Positions 50,358 to 55,723 of a stretch of DNA of 55,723 nt are shown piece by piece (positions within the stretch are counted from its first letter, which is position 1; each line of letters starts with the position of its first letter). A program made the translations under genes and the position numbers. The notes beneath the pieces were generated by a model that was not told the origin of the DNA, did not search any database, and worked only from the letters and a program-made list of their open reading frames with translations. Origin of the DNA: Elusimicrobia bacterium GWD2_63_28 (GTDB taxonomy: Bacteria; Elusimicrobiota; Elusimicrobia; Elusimicrobiales; UBA9959); the NCBI GenBank assembly GCA_001799895.1, contig MGUI01000052.1:119029-174751 (forward strand), given 5' to 3'.

Positions 50358-50367
50358 ATAAAAAACT

Positions 50368-50494
50368 GGGGACGCTGCTTAGTTTTTGAGTTATTTGTTG
50401 ATATATTCCGCAGTGTCTTCAATAACTCAAAAACTAAGCAGCGTCCCCGTAAATTACGGTGTCTCAAATAACTCAAAAACTAAGCAGCGTCCCC
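50368..50494. repeat. Cluster of three 28-30 bp dispersed repeat copies
   Basis: Copy 1 (50368-50397, starting GGGGACGCTGCTTAG) is in one orientation. Copy 2 (50421-50448) and copy 3 (50465-50494), both ending CTAAGCAGCGTCCCC, are in the other. Copies 1 and 2 form a perfect 28-bp inverted repeat with a 25-base loop; copies 1 and 3 match over 30 bp. The hairpin would be strong enough to end transcription from udk. The layout resembles REP/BIME-type elements or a small non-autonomous mobile repeat. No transposase is seen in the window. Confidence 0.85.
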
Positions 50495-51922
50495 GCTAAA
50501 TATCTGGCGGCGGGGATCTGCGTCTTCTACCTGCTGACGCTGCGGCAGGGGCAGACGTGGATGGACGATTACGCCCAGTACGTCCTGCACGCCGTGAACC
50601 TGGCCGGCGGGCGCCCTTACGCCGATACCGGCTATATCCTGAACCCGGCTTACCAGGTTACGGGGCCTGTCACTTACCCGCCTGTCTTCCCTCTGCTGCT
50701 GGCCGGAGTTTATAAAATAGCCGGGCTGAACCTGCAGGCCATGAAGGCGGCGACCGTGCTGGCCTTCGCCGCTTTCCTCTATCTTCTTTTCCTGCTTTTC
50801 AGTCCCGGGCTGGGTTCCCGGCGGGCCCTGCTGGCCGCGGGGCTGGTCGGGCTGAGCCCGGTGTTCTGGAAATTCAAGGATTACCTCTACGCCGAATACC
50901 CTTTCCTGCTGTTCAGCTTCGCAGCGCTCTATGTTTACGGGCGGGCCCGTGCGGCCGAAGCTGCCGGAGGACGCTGGCTGCCGCGCGCCCTGGCGGCGGG
51001 CCTGCTGGCCTACCTGGCCTACGGCACGCGCAGCGCCGGCGCCGCGCTGCTGCCGGCCTTTTTGATAGCGGACCTGGTCGAAAGAAAAAAACTTTCCAAA
51101 ACTTTCCTCGCCTGCGGCGCCGCGGCGCTCGGTCTGGCCGTCTGCCAGGGCCTGACCCTGCACAGCGACGCGGTTTACGCCGGGCAGGCGGCCGAACTGT
51201 TGTCCCGGTCTTCCCTGCCCGGCACTGCTGCGGCTAATTTCTGGACCTACGCCGACAGGCTGACGCTGCTCTTTGATAACGGCTATTCCGAGCTCCTGGC
51301 CGCGGGCGTGCTGGGCGCGGTCGCGGCGCTTGCCGCCGCCGGTTTCGTGCGCCGCGCCGGCCGGGAGCCCCTGTTCGCGGCTTACGTCCTCCTCAACGCG
51401 GTTATGCTGCTGCTCTTTCCGGCTTCGGACGGGCTGCGCTACGCCTTCCCGCTGGTCCCCTTCCTCTTTTATTACGCGCTGGCCGGGGCGCAGGCCGGCG
51501 CCGAAAGATTCCGGCGGGCGGCGCGCTATGCGGCTCCCGCCCTGCTGCTGGCCGCTCTGGCTTCTTACGCCGGGGCTTATTCCAGGGCGCAGTACGGCGC
51601 GTTCCGGGAAGGCACGGGAAAAGCGGAGACGAAACTGCTTTTTGATTTTATCCGCTCTTCGGTGCCCCCGGGCGAGCCCGTCATCTTCCGCAAGCCGCGG
51701 ACGCTGGCGCTGTATACCGGCCGGCGCGCCTCCATGTATCACTTCGCCCCCGACGGAGAGCTGCTGGCTTATTTTAAAAGTGCCGGCGCCCGCTATCTTA
51801 TAACCGGCGCCGTCTTTCCCGAGGACGCGGCTTTCCTGAGTCCCTTCGCGGCCCGGAACCCTGAAAAACTTTCCGAAGTCTATTTCAACGCGGACTTCAA
51901 AGTCTACCGCCTTAATCCCTGA
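50459..51922 (+). CDS. GT-C-like integral-membrane glycosyltransferase with repeat-derived N-terminus
   Basis: The 487-residue protein has about ten hydrophobic segments. The motif WMDDYAQY after the first span gives the acidic pair expected of GT-C/family-39-like enzymes, and VTYPPVFPLLLAG follows as in that group. The C-terminal 100 residues are soluble-like (FIRSSVPPGEPVIFRKPRT, LYTGRRASMYHFAPDGELL). The only upstream in-frame start is the GTG at 50459, and the first 12 residues are encoded within repeat copy 3. No Shine-Dalgarno sequence is visible. The N-terminus may have been replaced by the repeat, or translation may start elsewhere; the first membrane span begins right after the repeat, so little coding sequence is missing. 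The sugar donor and acceptor are unknown. Confidence 0.75.
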   Translation: MSQITQKLSSVPAKYLAAGICVFYLLTLRQGQTWMDDYAQYVLHAVNLAGGRPYADTGYILNPAYQVTGPVTYPPVFPLLLAGVYKIAGLNLQAMKAATVLAFAAFLYLLFLLFSPGLGSRRALLAAGLVGLSPVFWKFKDYLYAEYPFLLFSFAALYVYGRARAAEAAGGRWLPRALAAGLLAYLAYGTRSAGAALLPAFLIADLVERKKLSKTFLACGAAALGLAVCQGLTLHSDAVYAGQAAELLSRSSLPGTAAANFWTYADRLTLLFDNGYSELLAAGVLGAVAALAAAGFVRRAGREPLFAAYVLLNAVMLLLFPASDGLRYAFPLVPFLFYYALAGAQAGAERFRRAARYAAPALLLAALASYAGAYSRAQYGAFREGTGKAETKLLFDFIRSSVPPGEPVIFRKPRTLALYTGRRASMYHFAPDGELLAYFKSAGARYLITGAVFPEDAAFLSPFAARNPEKLSEVYFNADFKVYRLNP

Positions 51923-51956
51923 AAAAAGAAAGCCCCGGCGCGCGGCCGGGGCCTTC
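51921..51956. terminator. Bidirectional terminator
   Basis: A perfect 8-bp stem (GCCCCGGC, 51932-51939; GCCGGGGC, 51945-51952) has a T-rich run on the minus-strand side (complement of 51921-51930) and a weaker one on the + side. It serves mainly the minus-strand TPR lipoprotein gene and possibly the convergent glycosyltransferase gene. Confidence 0.7.
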
Positions 51957-51978
51957 CTGTCCGCCGGCCTGCGCCGGG

Positions 51979-53124
51979 CTAATTCTCTTCGGGCTTCTCG
52001 AGGGGGGCCGGGGCGGGTTCGGGCCGCTCGGGCGCCGCCTGCACTTCCTTGACGCGCTCCATGATCTTGTCGGCTTCGGCCGTGTTTCCCGAACTGCGGT
52101 GCAGGGCGGCCAGCCGCTCCAGCGGCTGGACCAGGTTGAGGCTGCGGGCGCCGAAGGCGTCCTCGGCTATCTGCACGGCGCGCTGGAGATAGGTCTCGGC
52201 CCGCTTGTTCATGCCGCGCTTCTCGAAGGCCGCGGCCAGGTTCAGCGTGGGCGCTATCAGCGGGGAGGCGTTGTCCCCGTGCAGGACCGACAGCGCGGAG
52301 ATCTGCTTGCGGTAGAAGGAGGCCGCGCGCCCGTGGTCCGCCTCCTTCTCGCTGAGGCCGGCCATGGCTGCGTACTGGGCGGCCAGTTCGGCCATGCGCT
52401 CGCGCACCGGCATTTCGGTGGCGTCGATGGCCAGGGTGATGGCTTCCTTGCCGGCGATGTGGTCGCCGCTGGCGGTATGGGAGGCGGCCAGGCCCATGAG
52501 GGCCTTGGCGAACTGCGGGTGGCTGCGGCCGTAATCCTTCTCTATGACGACGCGGGCCCTCTTGAAAACCTCCACCGCCTCGCCGTGTAGGCCCTGCTCC
52601 CGGTAAGTCTCGCCCAGATTGATCAGGGTTTCGGCCATGGCCGGGTGGCGGCCCAGCGAGGTGTTCTGCATGACGGCGATGGAATCCTCGTAGATGACGG
52701 CCGCGGCCTGGTGGTCGCCGGAGGATTTAAAGATGTCGCACATTTCCTTGACCAGCGACCCGGCGAGGGGGTTGAAGGAGGAGATGCACTTCTTGAGCAG
52801 CCCGCCCGTTTTTACCAGGACCATGTGCGCCTTCGTGTGCTCTCCCTTGAGCTTATGCGCCTTGGCCAGGCCCAGGTGGGCCTTTATGGTCTCGGGGTGA
52901 TGCTCGCCGTGCGAGTCTTCCAGGGCGTCGGTGGCTTTTTCAAAATGTTCTATGGCCTCTTCATGGTCCCCGGAGTGCAGGTGCGCCTGGGCTTGTGAGT
53001 GGTGCTCCAGCCCTGTTTGAACAGGCGCCGCCTGCGGCGCCTTCCGGGTGCCGGAGCAACCCGCCGCAAGCAAGAGGAGCGCCGGCAGGCAGGCGAGAAA
53101 CGCCGCTGAAGTAAGTTTTTTCAT
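51979..53124 (-). CDS. TPR-repeat lipoprotein
   Basis: The signal sequence ends in the lipobox LAAGC, with Cys23 as the lipidation site, so the protein is predicted to be membrane-anchored. The rest of the 381 residues is a tandem array of tetratricopeptide repeats of about 42 residues (for example HLHSGDHEEAIEHFEKATDA, ETLINLGETYREQGLHGEAV, APTLNLAAAFEKRGMNKRAE), of the kind that scaffolds protein complexes. The C-terminus is Pro- and Glu-rich (APERPEPAPAPLEKPEEN). A TATAAT on the minus strand lies about 110 bases upstream. Its partners are unknown. The clostripain-like genes are next upstream, behind their own terminator. Confidence 0.87.
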   Translation of the reverse strand: MKKLTSAAFLACLPALLLLAAGCSGTRKAPQAAPVQTGLEHHSQAQAHLHSGDHEEAIEHFEKATDALEDSHGEHHPETIKAHLGLAKAHKLKGEHTKAHMVLVKTGGLLKKCISSFNPLAGSLVKEMCDIFKSSGDHQAAAVIYEDSIAVMQNTSLGRHPAMAETLINLGETYREQGLHGEAVEVFKRARVVIEKDYGRSHPQFAKALMGLAASHTASGDHIAGKEAITLAIDATEMPVRERMAELAAQYAAMAGLSEKEADHGRAASFYRKQISALSVLHGDNASPLIAPTLNLAAAFEKRGMNKRAETYLQRAVQIAEDAFGARSLNLVQPLERLAALHRSSGNTAEADKIMERVKEVQAAPERPEPAPAPLEKPEEN

Positions 53125-53234
53125 ATGTTGTACCAGGCCTTATAAAGGTAGAACGGGCGGCGGCTTGCCGGGCCAAGCTGTTTTTATCGCTGACGCGCCC
53201 CGCGTCTTCACAAATTTCTCCGTATCCGCAATTA

Positions 53235-53240
53235 ATTATA
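53235..53240 (-). promoter_or_regulatory. -10 box (TATAAT) upstream of the TPR lipoprotein gene
   Basis: There is a perfect minus-strand TATAAT in an AT-rich stretch 110 bases before the ATG at 53124. No good -35 box is seen. The implied leader of about 100 bases holds no structure I recognise. Confidence 0.35.
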
Positions 53241-53280
53241 CCTTAAACAAATAAAGGTCCGGGCCGCCGCGCTGGAAATT

Positions 53281-53312
53281 AAAAACGCCCCTCCCGCCTG
53301 CGGAAGGGGCGT
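53281..53312 (-). terminator. Terminator of the first clostripain-like gene
   Basis: A 12-bp stem with one mismatch (ACGCCCCTCCCG, 53285-53296; CGGAAGGGGCGT, 53301-53312) and a CCTG loop is followed on the minus strand by TTTTT. Confidence 0.8.
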
Positions 53313-53334
53313 CTTTTGCGCCGGGCAGCTTCTT

Positions 53335-54768
53335 CTAGCGGGCCCGCGCGTCCCAGCCGGGCGTAAAGCCGGTCTGGTTGTCTATGTTCCACATATACTT
53401 GAAGATGAACTTGTCCCAGGAGCTTTCTTTGGCGAAGGCCAGATCCTGGTAGGTCCACAGGCGGGCGTCTATATTGCCCGGCTTGTAGGGAGGTATGGTT
53501 ATAGCCAGGCCGCCGGCGCGGGCGTAATCGGCGCCGTCCCGCCGCTTGCCGAAGGAAATATTCTTGATCACCACCTTGGAGGTGAGAAAGTCTTCCAGCT
53601 CGGCGCTCTGCTTCCTGAAGGCCACGGCCCGGGGCTCGGTGGTGGACACCGCGCCGGCGTAGAGGCTGATGAAGTCGCGCAGGTCGGCGTAGTTGGAATT
53701 CTGCGCGGAGCCGCCGCCGTACTGTTCGAAGCGCAGCACCGCGCGCTTGGCGGAGGCTGCGGCATTCCTGTCGTCCAGGGCCTCGGCGGCCGCGGCCCAG
53801 GCGTCCAGGCGGGCGGCCAGCTCGGGCAGCATGCCGGGCTTCACTACGGAGAAGGTCAGCCTGTGCTTTATGCCGAAGCCCTCCCACATCTGCTTTATGC
53901 TTTCCGGTATTATCCCGGCCAGGATCTCGGTGGGCAGTTCCGGGTTGCTCACTATGGGGCCGGCCAGGGCGTAGCTCTCGAAGGCGGTGGTGGTTTCGTT
54001 GCCGTTCTGGTCGGTGGTGGCGGCGAGGTTAAGTTCCTCGGAGGAGATCGCGTAGCCGACCGAGTCTTTCACTTCGTACATCACCTCGGCCATCTGCGTG
54101 ACGCAGGCGATGGTATAGAAGATGTCCACCGGGCCGGCCAGGCGCAGCGCCTCGCCGAACTCGGGCGTGCTGATGAAGTTGCCGCTGGCGGCGTCGAAAG
54201 CTATGCCCTTGGTCTTCTCCCTGTCCTTCCAGCCGGAGCCGTGGCCGTGGAGGAAGAGGGCGTAGCGCTTGGCCGGGTAATTGGTCTTGGCCCAGGTTAT
54301 GAATTCGGCCAGGTGCTTATAGTCGCCCATGTCGGCGCCGGGCAGGGTCTGCAGCGCCGGTGAAATGATGCCGGAGCCTTTCACGAAAGTGTTGGTGTCG
54401 CGCTCCACGTAGTAGCGCTTGGAGCCCTGCCAGAAGCCGTCGTCGGGCTTCTGCCACTTAAGGCGGCCGAGTTCGGCCACAATGGCCGTTTTTTCATTGG
54501 ACCCGGCGAACTCCAGGAAATTAAAGGTTTCCACGGCCGTGTGTTCCAGGTTCCTGTCATTGCCTACCAGGTAGGCTATGATGGTCCACTCCCTGAGCTG
54601 CGGGGCGGAAGCGTCGCCGCCGGGAGTGACGGAGGGAACGGGGGCGCCGAAGCCGGGGGCGGCGGAGCGGATATCTTTGGCCGACAGGCGTTCGAGGCTG
54701 AAGCCGGAGGCTCCAGCGGTGGAGGCCAGGCCCGCGAGTATTAAAGATAAGGAGAGTATTCTTTTCAT
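53335..54768 (-). CDS. Clostripain-family (C11) cysteine peptidase, secreted
   Basis: The start at 54768 (MKRILSLSLILAG) is chosen over an ATG 27 bases upstream because AAAGGAC lies at good spacing. A signal peptide ends near TAGAS. Residue numbers are from this start. The catalytic dyad fits His176 in LFLHGHGSGW and Cys222 in FYTIACVTQMAEVMYEV, 46 residues apart as in clostripain-type enzymes. The core begins at REWTIIAYLVGNDRNLE. Members cleave after Arg or Lys, and some are activated by self-cleavage; specificity cannot be read here. At 477 residues it is a normal length for secreted family members. A paralog is encoded just upstream on the same strand. A protein-processing role at the cell surface is inferred. 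Confidence 0.88.
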   Translation of the reverse strand: MKRILSLSLILAGLASTAGASGFSLERLSAKDIRSAAPGFGAPVPSVTPGGDASAPQLREWTIIAYLVGNDRNLEHTAVETFNFLEFAGSNEKTAIVAELGRLKWQKPDDGFWQGSKRYYVERDTNTFVKGSGIISPALQTLPGADMGDYKHLAEFITWAKTNYPAKRYALFLHGHGSGWKDREKTKGIAFDAASGNFISTPEFGEALRLAGPVDIFYTIACVTQMAEVMYEVKDSVGYAISSEELNLAATTDQNGNETTTAFESYALAGPIVSNPELPTEILAGIIPESIKQMWEGFGIKHRLTFSVVKPGMLPELAARLDAWAAAAEALDDRNAAASAKRAVLRFEQYGGGSAQNSNYADLRDFISLYAGAVSTTEPRAVAFRKQSAELEDFLTSKVVIKNISFGKRRDGADYARAGGLAITIPPYKPGNIDARLWTYQDLAFAKESSWDKFIFKYMWNIDNQTGFTPGWDARAR

Positions 54769-54899
54769 GTTTTGTCCTTTGGTTTTGAGGTACACAAAAT
54801 ATGGAACAATTTATATGCCAATGCCGGGCTTGGCTATACCGGGCGGAGGCTGCCTGAGCCGCCAGACCATATATTTTCGAATGAAAATGTTTATTTTCC

Positions 54900-54938
54900 T
54901 GTGAAAAGAACAACCCGGGGATATGGTCCCCGGGTTGT
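54900..54938 (-). terminator. Terminator of the second clostripain-like gene
   Basis: A perfect 12-bp stem (ACAACCCGGGGA, 54910-54921; TCCCCGGGTTGT, 54927-54938) with a 5-base loop is followed on the minus strand by TTCTTTTC. The 130-base region between this and the next start is AT-rich and probably holds that gene's promoter. Confidence 0.85.
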
Positions 54939-54960
54939 GTTTTGGCGAGCTGTTAAGTAT

Positions 54961-55722
54961 TTAGTTGCGCCAGGCTGCGTCGGTCCAGGTCACGAACTCG
55001 TCCCACTGCGAGGCCTTGGAGAGCGAGAGCTCGTTGTACTTGGTCTCGAAGATGGCTTCGAGCTGCGGGGGCACGGTCTTGATCTTCATGGTGGTGTTGA
55101 TCGCTATGCCGCCGACCTTGGTGTAGTCGTAGCCGTTGGCCTTGTCGCCGTTGATGCCGACATTGCGGATCACCAGGCCGGTTTTGATGAAGCTCATCAG
55201 GTTCTGCGCGGCCTGCTTGGTCTCCTGGCTGCGGGCGTTGTCTCCCAGGATGGAAGCGAAGTCGTAGAGGTCGGCGTAGGCGGCGATCAGCTTCTTCTTG
55301 TCGTTGGCGGGGTCCAGGCTGGTGAAGCGGATGACGCGGTCGACGGCGGCCTTGGCGGCCTCGGTCTCGTTATTGCGCATGGCGGCGGCGGCGAAGGCGT
55401 CCAGGTAGCCGGGCAGCTCGCCCAGGGCGGCGGGGCGGACCAGCGAGAGGGTGGCGCCCATGTCGTCGAGAGGCATGGAGATGGGGCCGATGTTCATGCC
55501 GCCGGCGTAGAAAGCCTTGTACCAGGCGACCAGGTGTTCGCCCAGCTGCTCGTGCGTGAAGGCCGGGTTGGCGTTCATGAACTTGAGCAGGCCGGTATAG
55601 TCGAAGCCCTGGGCCAGCATAGTCTCCTCGGAGCCCACGAACAGGCCGGCGTAGTCTTTCATCTCGTAGAGCACTTCGGCCATCTGCTGCAGGCAGGCGT
55701 TCTGCATGACGATGTCGGTGTA
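54961..55722 (-). CDS. Clostripain-family (C11) cysteine peptidase paralog (5' partial)
   Basis: The frame stays open to the window edge: the residues before the first Met read YTDIV, followed by MQNACLQQMAEVLYEMKDYAG. This is the C11 catalytic-Cys segment, matching IACVTQMAEVMYEVKDSVG in the neighbouring paralog, so the gene starts outside the window and the His half of the dyad is not visible. The C-terminal region (YDYTKVGGIAINTTMKI, LSLSKASQWDEFVTW) matches the paralog's ending (YARAGGLAITIPPYK, FAKESSWDKFIFKY). The two genes are therefore an adjacent duplicate pair. A strong terminator follows. Confidence 0.85.
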   Translation of the reverse strand, partial: YTDIVMQNACLQQMAEVLYEMKDYAGLFVGSEETMLAQGFDYTGLLKFMNANPAFTHEQLGEHLVAWYKAFYAGGMNIGPISMPLDDMGATLSLVRPAALGELPGYLDAFAAAAMRNNETEAAKAAVDRVIRFTSLDPANDKKKLIAAYADLYDFASILGDNARSQETKQAAQNLMSFIKTGLVIRNVGINGDKANGYDYTKVGGIAINTTMKIKTVPPQLEAIFETKYNELSLSKASQWDEFVTWTDAAWRN

Positions 55723-55723
55723 G

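Noticed and set aside
50480..51742. Minus-strand open frame of 420 codons
   Set aside because: It is opposite the GT-C-like gene, and its translation is Gln/Gly/Arg-rich with no hydrophobic pattern or motif.

Overview
The window is a high-GC (mostly 60-70 %) bacterial chromosome segment from a Gram-negative-type organism: it has outer-membrane barrels ending in Phe, a lipobox lipoprotein and many signal peptides. PorV/PorQ-like barrels, YPNP-type C-terminal sorting domains, clostripain-like peptidases and huge FN3/kelch proteins together suggest Elusimicrobiota or a similar environmental phylum. That placement is an inference from gene content; there is no rRNA gene or other marker here to settle it. 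No tRNA, rRNA, CRISPR array, integrase or complete insertion sequence was recognised.

Region 1 (1-37.3 kb, all + strand) is a large cell-surface locus. It opens inside a giant gene, cut by the window edge, that encodes more than 7500 residues. The visible part has eleven kelch blocks (ten complete, each with exactly six kelch motifs), one block of variant kelch motifs, many fibronectin-III-like modules and a C-terminal YPNP/FlgD-like sorting domain. Ten of the blocks sit in a nested tandem array with a higher-order period of about 4458 nt. Then come two tail-fibre-like secreted proteins sharing a mature N-terminal region, with a DUF1566 (Lcl-type) protein between them; a 1325-aa FN3 protein whose C-terminus is closely related to that of the giant; a CARDB/PrcB-like secreted protein; a secreted FecR-domain protein; and a PorV-like barrel. 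A separate gene for a 636-aa predicted outer-membrane barrel follows, ending at a strong terminator. The co-location of two sorting-domain proteins with a PorV-like protein fits a type-IX-like surface delivery and display locus (inference).

Region 2 (39.3-50.4 kb, both strands) looks like ordinary chromosome. It holds the radical-SAM/DUF4130 putative DNA-repair pair, an EamA-type transporter, an L,D-transpeptidase-like secreted protein, a GT-C-like membrane glycosyltransferase, a GH13 cyclomaltodextrinase/neopullulanase-like amylase, a four-domain S1 protein, a polytopic membrane protein and uridine kinase.

Region 3 (50.4-55.7 kb) starts with three copies of a 28-30 bp repeat. The last copy runs into the coding start of another GT-C-like membrane protein. 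It continues on the minus strand with a TPR lipoprotein and two clostripain (C11) family paralogs, the second cut by the window edge.

The most unusual parts are the nested kelch/FN3 array, the modular fibre genes whose homology begins at the signal-cleavage site, the AT-shifted segments in secreted genes, and the dispersed repeat found at the 5' edge of two genes.
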